Source of the DNA: Lingula anatina
Taxonomy: Eukaryota > Brachiopoda > Lingulata > Lingulida > Lingulidae
Reading direction: 5' to 3'
DNA: 64,000 bases
NCBI RefSeq assembly: GCF_001039355.2
Contig: NW_019774725.1
Span: forward strand, 23,336 to 87,335
Shown: one piece after another, positions 1-10,484 of the stretch
Numbering within the stretch: position 1 is the first letter of the stretch
Layout: every line of letters starts with the position of its first letter
Position numbers and translations under genes: made by a program
The notes under the pieces: generated by a model
Told to the model about the DNA's origin: nothing
What the model saw: only the letters and a program-made list of their open reading frames with translations
The model's database searches: none

Positions 1-44
1 GTGTTAACTATGTTGCACCTAAAATGCACTTTCTGCAAAAATAC

Positions 45-1083
45 CTAAATTTTCTATTGCCTCCACCCTGACATGAGAATCCATGTTAAATACTTCTCTC
101 ATGGCAAAGTGCTCTAAGGCATAGTCTTGCACTCGCTGCCACAATGAAAACAATTCCTTATCTATGGTGCAGAATTCTGAAATAAAAAAGAGGCTTTCTG
201 ACTTATTTAAGTCATATGACCAATGGAAAATGACCCCTCCCCAAAATATAAAATAAAATAAAAATTATAAAAATGTTTTTCAGACCGGTGAATGCACGGT
301 CCTTTTAAGAATTTACCATCAAAACAATCTATTGCAAAATAAAAAAAATCACTTTTGTTCATAATTGTTAGGAAATAACACTGCCCCCACCTTTGTACTT
401 TTCAACATGAAGAATCCCATCTTCCTCCACAGCCATTTCATGCTTCATCATCATCTCCATCCTCGTCTGGTCCTCCTCTGAGAACAGCTTGTCAATGTTA
501 CTCTTGTATTCCTGCTTGAATTTTCCTGAGAATCTAAGTAGATAGAGTAGACAAACGCTCATAATCTTAAATCCCAATTGGTATTTAAATCCAAATACTT
601 ATCAGTTCATAAGTGTTTCAGTTACACTGTATAAATTTGCAAAGTACACTATAAAGAATATATCCAATATCCTGCAAAATAGGGTATTTTTCCTCTTGTT
701 TTCAAAAGAGCAATTTAAAATGACATCAAACCACAAATCTAACTGTATCATTATTGTTATCATGATAAAAGTAACATGAATGATTATGACAATAATAATA
801 ATAACAATGATAAACAGATATCTTTTAAAAAAGGGCTATCTGTAAAAAAGGTTCCACACATGCATCTCAGCACTTTACATGAAAATTCCTGCATCACTAA
901 AACAACATTAAAATCACACAAAATATAGAAAAAATTGGAGTATCAAAAACACTAGTAGATTACATATAAACATCTTTTTAAATAGACCTCAATCGGTTAA
1001 AAAGTTTTGTATCTTTACATTGATGAGTGAACACAGGAATAGACAATGAATAGCACCAAAAATTTTATATAATAATACTAATA

Positions 1084-1119
<36 letters not shown>

Positions 1120-3750
1120 GCAGCTCTACCAATGGGAAACAAAGTTGTGATAATTTACAAAATGCACTTAGTACACTACACTTAAGAGCCACAACACTTA
1201 TTGACTTAAACAGAAAAAAGAGACTTACTCAATCCATTCCACTTGGTTTCGATCTGGGTAATGTTGGCTCCAAAAGTCCTCCTCCTTCACCGTTATGCCA
1301 AAGGAATCTAATCTTCCCATCATGTTTTTGTCAAATCTCTGGTTCATTCGTACGCTGTCTTGACGCTTCAGTATTTGACGAGATTCTGTAAATATAAAGT
1401 GAAAAACAAATGATCACCACCAAGCTCTTCAGTGTTTTGTTTGGTCTCAAACAAATGCCCAAGACAATTCTCATTGATGATTTTTAATAAAGGGCTGATG
1501 ATATGTGATTCTGACAATCAGCATTCAAATTTCATACAGTGCCTTAAAATGCATGCTACTAGCTATAGGTTCATACGTAAACAGGCAGATTCAGGGTGTA
1601 AAGGGTGAAAGAAGGTGGAAAATCTTCTCCCCTTTCCCATCAACTTTTTGTTTTTTCATTTTGTGCACCTGTCTGTGTTGTTCCTCTTATATTAACATTT
1701 AAGCGTGTAAGGCATGAAGTATCGTGACAATTAATTTTTTTCTCCTTGTCCTTTACCTGGATTTCCGTCTCCCTTATCAGATGGTTCAGCCTGCTTGGAT
1801 GATGATGATGCCTCATCGGCTGGAGGCACGTGGGATTCGATATTCATTTTAGATATTTCTGCATCCATTTTATTGGCAAGTTTCTCAAAATTGCTTTCAA
1901 AAGCATCTTCTTCAGTGAATAAGTTCCATTCAAATCTTGCTAATTGAAGTTTCCTACAGAAAAAAATGACAATGGTGCAGATGAAAAAAATCAGCTAACA
2001 AATCTTTCTAAAGTATTTCAATATTCAAACATAGTTCTCTAATTATATTCACATGGATGAAAAAAAAAAACACATTGCTTTTTTATCAATCAAAATAGCA
2101 GCTGATTCTGACACTGATGAAAATTGTTTCCAAACTAGCTAATTGTGTCCACCATTACTACAAACACATTTTCCAAAATAATCTCTTAAACATGAATGAT
2201 AAATAAATAAATATGTAAAATTGTTCCTTATAAAAAAGATGTCATGAAATCAAAACTCTTTCCATCCTTAAATACTCACATTCCTGTGTCCATCAAAGGG
2301 AAAAGTTCTTCTGGAGTCTTAAGACCACATGGGAAGATTGGTTTATTGGAGATATAGGCAAGAGCCAATTCATCCTGGCAGTACTTAGACGCTATAGACT
2401 TTTCACTTAATAAAGAAATGAAAAGCTAAAAAGATGAAAAAGAATTCTGTATTAACAAAGAAAAATAATTAAAACAAGATAAGTTTAAACTTACTTATTC
2501 CAACATAAATAGTAAATTAATAATACGCTATTATAATAATACATTTATTTGAAACATTGCAACCATAAGGTTGAAGTTGTATATAAACATGAGTTTTAAA
2601 AAAACCTGAAAATAAAATATTAACGTAAAAGCTTTATATTAACATTAAATTGAGTTTGAAATAAAACACAGACCTCTAAAAGCTGATTAAAGAAAAGGGG
2701 ATAAAGGTGTTTCAGAAATGTTCAGTTTTGAGCTTTGGCACATTGAAGTTGGATTGGATATGTATTAGCTCTCGGTAAGATCTGGAGGTTAAGAGGTAAA
2801 ATTAGGCTTATCCTTGACATTCTTAATTTTTTTAGGGAAGATTTACATAGTTTTATGCACTGCTTTTCTAAAGTTAAGTAAAGTAAAACAAAATACAAAT
2901 AATTTTACCTTTTTTCCAAATAAATCATAAATCTAGTTAAAACATTTGCTTTGGCAAAATGATCCAGCTAATAGTTGAAAATAGAGTCTATCAGTCAAGA
3001 AGTCTGGACTGACGGGCAACATAGAGCAAAACATAAATTAACACCCAGAACAACATTGTGTATGCCGCACACTCAACACCTGACATGGCAATCTGCTCCC
3101 AAATAATTCAAGTGGAAACATGCAAACATGCAATTAATATCACTTATACTTTAATATAGCAGTCTCTTGCATGATGTGCATAAACTGTAGATCTTAACAT
3201 ATCTTTCTTGTAAGATTGAAATAAACCCTAGTTCCGTGAGACTTGTAATTTATGTGATGCATTAAATAAAAAATAATAAAATAATAATAGAGGATGAAAA
3301 ATATTCTTACCTTTAATTTCAACACATTTCTCACAGTATTGTTTCATTCATGTATGATATCTTCACAAAATATTAAAATCCACTCCAAAACATACTGGTG
3401 TGCTCAGTTACACTACTTAACACAATATCTTGGGATTGATTTGCTTAATTGCAATTTGAACTTGTGGAGACAAGACTTTAAATTACAAATTCATGTTTAA
3501 TTGTTGAATCACTTTTCTGACAAATGTGGCCTCATTATGCTGGGAATAAATGTAATGTGTAGATGGAGGGGGCAACAGTTTGGAAGATGGCCATCATTTG
3601 AGAGCCTGCATGGAAAGATGCTGATACTTAAACATCAACTTAATATAGATGATGTACTGAAGAAAAAGCAAACCAAATTTCTTTGAATTCTTGTGAATAG
3701 GTTTTTTAATTAATGAATCGATATCATTCTGCAGCTCAAAGTTGGGAATG

Positions 3751-3814
<64 letters not shown>

Positions 3815-4356
3815 ACTTACCTTGGCATCAATAATAGCTTGCCCTATTTTACTGAGAAAGTCTACACCAGCCTTGAGACCGATTGTGTCTACCCATACAG
3901 ATATTCCATGCTTCTCTAATGCATCTGAAAAGATGACAAAATACTGTAACATGTTACACACAAATAACTTAGTACCTAGGAGATAGTATAAAATATACAG
4001 TAAAGTTACTGCAGAGGACTTCAAATATATACATTTAAGTAAATTACTCTTTCTAATTGTAATTACACAGAGTGTAATACTCAGTAGGTTCACAAACAAA
4101 AAGAAATATCATTATCATAATCTTTAAACAGGCTCAGTTTGCTATTGCATAGTTTTTTGAGGCTGAAAAAATTGTTCTGTAACTAACCTTTGAGTTTGTT
4201 CATCATATCTTTATCAGCATGGCTGTAGCTAATCATCACATCTTTGGGTTCAACAATGTAGTCAGACTTCGTCTCCTTTTGACCAGTTTTACTGGTTTTG
4301 GAGGGAGAAGAAGCAGAAGAATCCTTCCCAGTCTGAATGCTGGACCCAGAACCCAT
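45..4356 (-). CDS. TIR-HEAT-type protein, intact TIR domain (3' part outside window)
   Basis: Seven exons read on the minus strand with phase-consistent GT-AG junctions: 4356-4188, 3924-3821, 2425-2280, 1953-1757, 1385-1229, 533-391, 176-45; at least 349 residues, continuing past the left edge. Start is the ATG at 4356. Residues about 38-140 form a TIR domain: strand A DVMISYS, a BB-loop of the D..L..G...L..I..AI type (bacterial/plant-like rather than Toll-receptor-like), and helix C with S..SKYCQDEL, whose Glu110 aligns with the catalytic Glu of NAD-cleaving TIR domains. A Ser-rich linker follows, then a W..H[FY].....V.W..[FI] module shared with the neighbour, and the beginning of a helical C-terminal part matching the HEAT region of the paralogue. 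The N-terminus MGSGSS fits an N-myristoylation signal. Likely a cytosolic or membrane-tethered immune/NADase-type protein (inference). Divergent from the gene at 5726-9059. No signal peptide or membrane segment seen. Confidence 0.85.
1070..1119. repeat. (TAA)n microsatellite
   Basis: Imperfect then perfect TAA trinucleotide run in an intron of the minus-strand TIR gene. On the minus strand it generates a spurious poly-Leu open frame. Confidence 0.9.
3756..3812. repeat. (CA)n microsatellite abutting a splice donor
   Basis: About 28 uninterrupted CA units. Read in the gene's direction (minus strand) the intron starts GTAAGTG and then runs straight into (GT)n, so the GU repeat begins about eight bases after the 5' splice site of intron 2 of the TIR gene. 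Confidence 0.95.
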
Positions 4357-5725
4357 GATCTTGTATCAACCCACTACAGTGCAGTACTCAGTCATTGGGG
4401 TTTGGTGAATGTCACATGGCCATGGTATAAAAACTTCAAAATGATCTCCACTAAAATAAATGCTGTTATCTTTATGTCCAATGTACATTGTAAACCATTT
4501 ATTCAAGTTTTCTATAACGATAGACTTGTACATGTACTAGTATCTACAACAAGAAATGAAAGGGACAGAAGTATATAATGTAACACCTGCAGAAATAACG
4601 ATTATATAATTTGAGTCGGTTAATTACAGTATATCCACTTGGTTATTTCACAACTACATTTTGTAATTCCACACTAAGCAACTTATATCACCATTATTTT
4701 TGTTGTAAACCAAGTACTACAGACTAAATATGGCGATTTAATGCTATTTCTAGTTTTTTAAAAAATCCTAAATGACTGGTCTCCAAGTGTTTGTAGCTTA
4801 TGTACAGTATGTTTGCAGTAAACGCTTGATTGGAGCAAGGAGTTATAACTCCTTGATTGGAGCAATCACAACATTGTCCGGACGACAACATGTAAGTAAT
4901 TTGATAAAGAAAGCAATGTAAAACCTACCAAATGAAGCCAACAGAATCAGGAACCTTCGAAAATTTAACTACTTTCTCTACAGAACTTTATCAAGTGTGT
5001 GAAATATACTAAATTTCTTCACGTCAACATAAGTTTACATGTTGTCAGCAAACGACCATAGCTTCTTATTACGGATACAGTTTAGAAAGTATAATATGCT
5101 AGTACAAAATGGAAATATCTCTTTTACAACGTAAATGAGCACAAATAAAAAAAACACTGTTTTAATTAATTAGTGAATTCTGCATTAGAATGTCTGTACT
5201 GTTTCATTTATTTAAAAAATCCCACATGAAAATAAAGCGAAACTTCAGCATAGGTACAAAACGACTCTACATTTAAACAGGTAAGGTAAACAAATTTTCA
5301 ATGCATGTAGCTAAGGTTGAGTATAATTAAAAGCGACCTGAATGTGATCGAAATTTTCAGTCATATACTACTACAATTTAAACAGAAATAGTCCTTTTCT
5401 CGATGATACTTTACATTTTAATTAAGATACCGCGGCCCTAACCACAGGTTTTGCCAATGGCTATGGTGCTACTGTGCGCTGTATGATCAAGGTACTTTTG
5501 TCAGACAGATTCTTTTGCTGTCAGTGACTGTAACTCTGCCAAATTTAGACACAAGAAACCTGAATATTGTATATTTATATATTTCAAGGTGAGATGATTG
5601 GTACATCAATTGAAACTTGTTGCAGGCAGTGATATATACTACATGTAGTACAGTATATACATACCAGTACAGCAAGTAACTGAAAGTGCGTGTTATACTC
5701 AGTGACACTCCTCTTTTACCTGGAG
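4357..5725. promoter_or_regulatory. Shared upstream region of the divergent TIR-HEAT pair
   Basis: 1369 bp separate the two start codons of the head-to-head TIR-HEAT genes, so both promoters and 5' untranslated regions must lie here unless upstream non-coding exons exist. I saw no coding exon, no obvious TATA/CCAAT pair, and no repeat of note. The role as a bidirectional promoter is inferred from gene orientation only. Confidence 0.5.
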
Positions 5726-8700
5726 ATGGAGCTGTCCCACCACCCACCACCTTCTTCAGCGTCCAGTGGTAATGTTGATGTGCTTATAAGTCATATTCAA
5801 AAGGATAGAGAATTTGCAGACTTCCTGGCAGGTAAATACCATGCCAATTTTTTTTTAGTAAAATGAGCCAAGAAGTTGTCTCATACAACTCCTTGAATGA
5901 ACATTAAGGAATCTGAATGATAAGAAGTAGCCATTAACTGACTTTGAATGTTTTAAATGTAATTTTACATTGTCAACAGCTGTGCATGATTATGATTTAT
6001 TTTAGACTTTTTGTCAGTCTTTATTATCAAAACCATCATTTCAGCAGTTTATTCAGATCTTACAAATGTAGCTGGAAAAATACTGGTAGAAAGATGGACA
6101 ATATGATTATCTATTGCAGATGCATTAAAGAAAGAAGGTATTCATTGTGAACTTGGAGACCCAAAGAAAGCTGATGCCCAAAGAGTATTAGATTGTAAGG
6201 TATGGAAACAAGTATGATCTGAAATACGTAATGCAAGCTGATCTTGAAATAAAAAAGCCATTAAATTTACCTACATATACAGGGGCGGATTTAGGCCGTC
6301 TTCTGGGTCTTCCGGAAGACGGTCAGATTTTCAAGTTAACATTGACAGGTATCTATTTTTTCTGTTGGAAGACGGTCAAAATTGGAGGATGAATCAACAA
6401 AGATAATTTGAAAGACTGTCAGTAAATAGCTCTGTATCCGCTCCTGATATATATCTTAATTGCACTGTTGTTTGTGTACAAGTGCTTTAGACACAAAATA
6501 TTCTCCAAGAGATGGACATTTTGGAATCATTTTTATGAAAAATAATTTAAAAGTTGGCATACATTAAAATTCGATATCTCATGCAGTAATATGGAAAGTA
6601 ACTGTTATTTCTAAATGTGATTTTTAACTTTTGATTTTGTGGGCAGAGAGGTTGCAAAAAATGCATCAATCAAAGATATTTTGTGGATCTATACAAAATA
6701 AAACTTCCATTTAGTATTATAATTATATAATTGAACCATATTTTTCTTTTGTCTCAAGGTCCTTGTCCAGGTGCTAAGTGAAGAAGCAGCAGTGGACCAC
6801 CACCTGCAAGATGAAGTGTCTTTGGCATACATATCTAATAAAGCAGTTTTTCCTGTTGGGCTGAAGTACTATGGAAAAATTGCATCCCGCCTATCCCCTG
6901 GAATGTACATATATACACAGCTTATGTGCTTTACTTTAATCAAAATTCTTTTATTTTCAAATATAGTTCTGTACTGATTTAGATAAATGATGTTGTGTAA
7001 TATTTCCTTGATTCGCTGAATCAGATGTAGATTTTTTTCTTTATTTTCAAAGGATAATACTCATCATATTTGTTGCAGGAAACTTATGTTGGCCAAGATC
7101 AATTGGACATTTTTTGTCACTAAAGAACATGAGTCGGAACACCTTCCTGGCCTTATAAGTGGAATCAAGTTTGAAATCGACTCGTTTAAATCAAGACAGG
7201 AAGAGCTTGCTAGGCTGGAGGGAACGTATAGAATTAATTTCAGCAGAATGACCAGTAAAACAGAAAGTGCCAATTCAGAGGGAGATTCAGAAAACATTGA
7301 CTTCTGGGACAGACACTTTGCCAACCAAACTGAGGTTTCGTGGAATGACTTCAGAGAGCGTTTTGTCAGTGACTATGGTGAAAGATTAAAAGAACAATTT
7401 GGGGATGAAAATGATGACAGAACCAAATGGATCACTCACTTGATCTATCAAGATATTTTTGAGTTAAGGAAACACATTGCAAGAAATGTCTATGATAGAT
7501 TTTGTGGCACAACAGACGTAGCCTACAATCGCAGAGATATTTTCTGCAATAGAATGACTGAATATGCAGTGGCTTATCTTGCCATGAAAGAAGTATTCAG
7601 TATGGACAGCTCAGTTAGATTGACAGCAGTCAGAAATTTAGGTAGGGCAAAATTATAAATGTGTGTCTAAACTAAATTGACAAATACTATTGGGTATGTT
7701 TTTAAGACGGAGACATTAATGCTCATGAAGTTAACTAGAATTGATCAGTTTGATAAAAATATTTAAAGGAAACTTACGGAATCCATAAATTAATATAGGC
7801 ATTTTAAAGAAAAGGTATGTTTAATGGAGCAGTGCCTCACAGCTAATCATGATCTTAGAAATTCGGTTCAACCTGTGCAATTTTTAGGGGGGGATCCAGA
7901 GATATTTTCTGACAGTTTTCCAAATTATCTTTGTCCATCAGGGGCGGATCCAGAAATATTTTCTGACAGTCTTCCAGATTTTCTTTGTTAATTCGTCCTT
8001 AATTTTTGACCGTCTTCCGACAGAAAATATTAGATACCCGTCAATGTAAACTTAAAAATCTGACCGTCTTCCGGAAGACCCAGAAGACGGCCTAAATCCG
8101 CCCCTGTCCATCCATCTACTATTTTTTGTCCATCTTCCGTAAGGCCCAGAAGACAGCTTCAATCCACCCCTGCAATATTCTCATACTTTTATGGTACCTT
8201 CAATTACTAACTACATATATATATTCTTATTTTTAGACTCATTTCATACTTCTGGTGTGAGACACATGCTGCTAACACTTATAAGAGATCAAGATCCAAA
8301 TATGAGAGCTGTGGCAGCTCTTGCTCTGGGACGAACAGGTACAGCCAATTCTTAAAAAAAAAGTGTTGAAATCAAGCGTTCTTGGTGATATTTAACTTGA
8401 ATAAAAAAGTGATTGTTAAAGAGGGCAATTTGTTTCTAACTTTTTCAGTTACCTCACTAACTTACCTGTAATAATATTTTTAGGTACTAATGACTTTCGA
8501 GTTATTGATTCCCTAATCAAAGCTCTTAAGGATGAAGACCGTTTGGTTCGTGAGGCAACATGCATCTCTCTTGGAAAACTGAAAGTTATGAAAGCCATAG
8601 GTCTTCTGTTGGAAGTATGGTACGTTAGCTCACTTATAACTTATAATTTAGTTAGAGTGTAGCTTTAGGGAAAAACAGCCCAGTTTCATAACAAACTTTC

Positions 8701-9059
8701 ATATGTGTAGAGTTTTCACACCAAAAAGATGATTTTACAGAGTATGATTTGTCTTTAGAGTATAGATTGATTGAACCAATAACAAAGTTTTAACTGGTAG
8801 ATGTGGAATATTTACCAGCTCCAGTATTTGGTTACAAATGTTTGTCTAATTTTTAATGAACTGGAGGATTTAGTGAATTAAAGGATATAGAATTTCAAAA
8901 TTCTTTTTCTATAGGCGAAATGAACCAATTAAAGATGTGCGCCAAGCAGCAGAGAAAGCTTTAAATTTGATGGGAGGGAAGGATGCAGAGAAAGCTATTA
9001 AGGTCACACAGGTTTTGAACTCAGAGATTCAGAAGTTGAAGATGGCCAAGAAAGCATAA
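5726..9059 (+). CDS. TIR-HEAT-type protein, degenerate TIR domain (complete, 425 aa)
   Basis: Seven exons: 5726-5831, 6120-6199, 6759-6904, 7079-7641, 8237-8338, 8484-8619, 8915-9059, all with GT-AG junctions and matching phases; stop TAA at 9057-9059, AATAAA at 9270-9275. Residues about 17-110 are a TIR domain aligning with the divergent neighbour: strand A DVLISH, then a block eight codons shorter where the BB-loop should be, then helix C with HHLQDEV retaining the Glu (Glu81) but losing the S/C residues around it. Residues about 187-260 carry the conserved W..HF.....V.W..F module. Residues about 280-425 hold at least four HEAT-type helical repeats (DP/DED followed by VR-A-LALG patterns). 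Exon 4 (563 nt) covers what is split over four exons in the neighbour. HEAT/ARM repeats gate a C-terminal TIR NADase in SARM1; here the order is reversed. Enzyme activity looks doubtful because the loop is missing; a regulatory partner role is inference. Confidence 0.88.
6280..6446 (+). mobile_element. CAGGGGCGGAT-family MITE, copy 1
   Basis: A 167-bp element starting CAGGGGCGGATTTAGG and ending with the near-complement TATCCGCTCCTG, in intron 2 of the plus-strand TIR gene. Internal text (GACCGTCTTCCGACAG-type motifs) is shared with copies at 7939-8106 and 21882-22048. The CAGGG ends suggest a hAT-like non-autonomous element; the flanking AT-rich 8-mers are only similar, so a target duplication is not proven. 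Confidence 0.8.
7886..8172 (-). mobile_element. CAGGGGCGGAT-family MITE, older copy split by a younger one
   Basis: The left part (7886-7938) and right part (8107-8172) together make a diverged member of the family: it begins GGGGGGATCCAGAGATATTT and ends TTCAATCCACCCCTG. It is interrupted by a complete younger copy (7939-8106). It lies in intron 4 of the plus-strand TIR gene. Confidence 0.7.
7939..8106 (-). mobile_element. CAGGGGCGGAT-family MITE, nested copy
   Basis: A 168-bp intact copy with ends CAGGGGCGGATCC and AAATCCGCCCCTG, inverted relative to the copy at 6280-6446. It is flanked on both sides by TCCAT (7934-7938 and 8107-8111), a possible short target duplication made inside the older copy. 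Confidence 0.82.
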
Positions 9060-10484
9060 TACGATGTGATAAATGAAATGAACAATCAGGGAACAACGAT
9101 CACAATATGTATTTGATAGTATAAACAGAAAGTGTGCTTCATTCATCAATAATTTTATTGAGGTAAATTTTAGAAAATACTAGAAACATAAATTGCATTT
9201 TTAGAATTCAGTAATAGCTTATTATGGAAATTTCATAACAGTTATATTGTATCACATTTTCAATTTATGAATAAAACCTATATTTTCAAAATTATTGCAC
9301 TTTTGCACCATTTGATGAAATCGATGTTAATCTGAATTTTTATATTTTGTAATGAGTAACATTTTTTCTTATACTGACTCCTCCCTAGAACTTATAGACA
9401 GTTATACTTAATAATTTCTGTTTTTTTAAATTTAATTTTCATTTTACCTCAAACCTTTATAATAAACAAGGCAGCAAAGCTGTCAAATGTACAGACAAAA
9501 AACAGAAAATAAAGATGCAAAAAAGGTCATTTTGTTAATTTTGATGCAATAATAAATAATGCTTATAATAGCACTATCAGTCAACACTGAATTTTATAAT
9601 CATGCACAACAGGTAAAATTGGTCAATAACATGAGCGGACCCAGAGATATTCTCTGACAGTATTCCAAANATAACAATGAAATATCACCATAATGATACA
9701 GAGACAGACAATAATTAAATGATCATAAATGAAAACTATCAATTACAAGCAGAAATAATTTAATGACTTAATAATAACCCAATAAATGATTTATAAATAT
9801 CACTGAGAAAAGTCTTAGTTGTTTTTGTGTGGGTCACTGACATTTACTACTAGATGGATGGCAATCTGCAGGTCAGTGAGTGTCCTGGAATAGTAAAATG
9901 AAAATGCTTAAAAGTGTAGTTTTGGCTTCTTTGTCAGGTGAGGAAAACTGCATGAAACATGTACACTCAATGTTCTCTGAGACACAGATGTCACTTCTTA
10001 TAAAAATCCTGTGATATTATTTTCAAATTAAAAAAAAAAAAAGACAAGGAAAAAATTCAATTCTAATACTGGATCTTATGTTGAAACATAAATCATGATG
10101 TTTCGACCTTATCACAAGGCCTTCTTCAGATGAACTTATTTTGAATTGTCACTGGTGACTGGTTTAGATGAGGAGTGAAAGAGGCCAATCGTTAAACAAA
10201 CCTCCCTCACCAAGCACAGTGGCCCTAGATGACAACTACCACATCTGTGGGACCAGGCCCTGAGAGACATCCCATGCAGACTGTCACCACATGACAGCAG
10301 TGACAACTCGAAATCTGTTCACCTGAGGAAGACCTTGAGAAACAAGGTCAAAACGTATTGATCTCTATTCTAACATAAGATCCAGTGTTAGGATTAACTT
10401 TTTTCATTATCTAAGTATAATACATCTGGATGAATCAAAACTTTCACTTTGATATTGAAAAAATGATACATGGATTGTGCTAAC
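9060..10484. other. Intergenic region between TIR-HEAT gene and first SVOP-like gene
   Basis: Contains the 3' untranslated region and poly(A) signal of the TIR-HEAT gene, a truncated CAGGGGCGGAT-type MITE (9632-9669) ending at a single N (9670), a palindromic element (10059-10396), and possibly the last short exon of the SVOP-like gene. A piece of about 50 bp around 9468-9522 recurs inverted at 49510-49560. No other gene seen. Confidence 0.6.

Noticed and set aside
989-1192. Poly-Leu frame resembling a membrane segment
   Set aside because: It is produced by the (TAA)n repeat in an intron.
3594-4099. Open frames with Cys-Val or Thr-His runs
   Set aside because: They are translations of the (CA)n microsatellite. 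Only the TIR exon 3821-3924 is coding.
9873-9884. Firm call of the last SVOP-like copy A exon
   Set aside because: The 12-nt candidate (three codons and a stop) is too short to trust. The true exon may be elsewhere or lost at the N at 9670.
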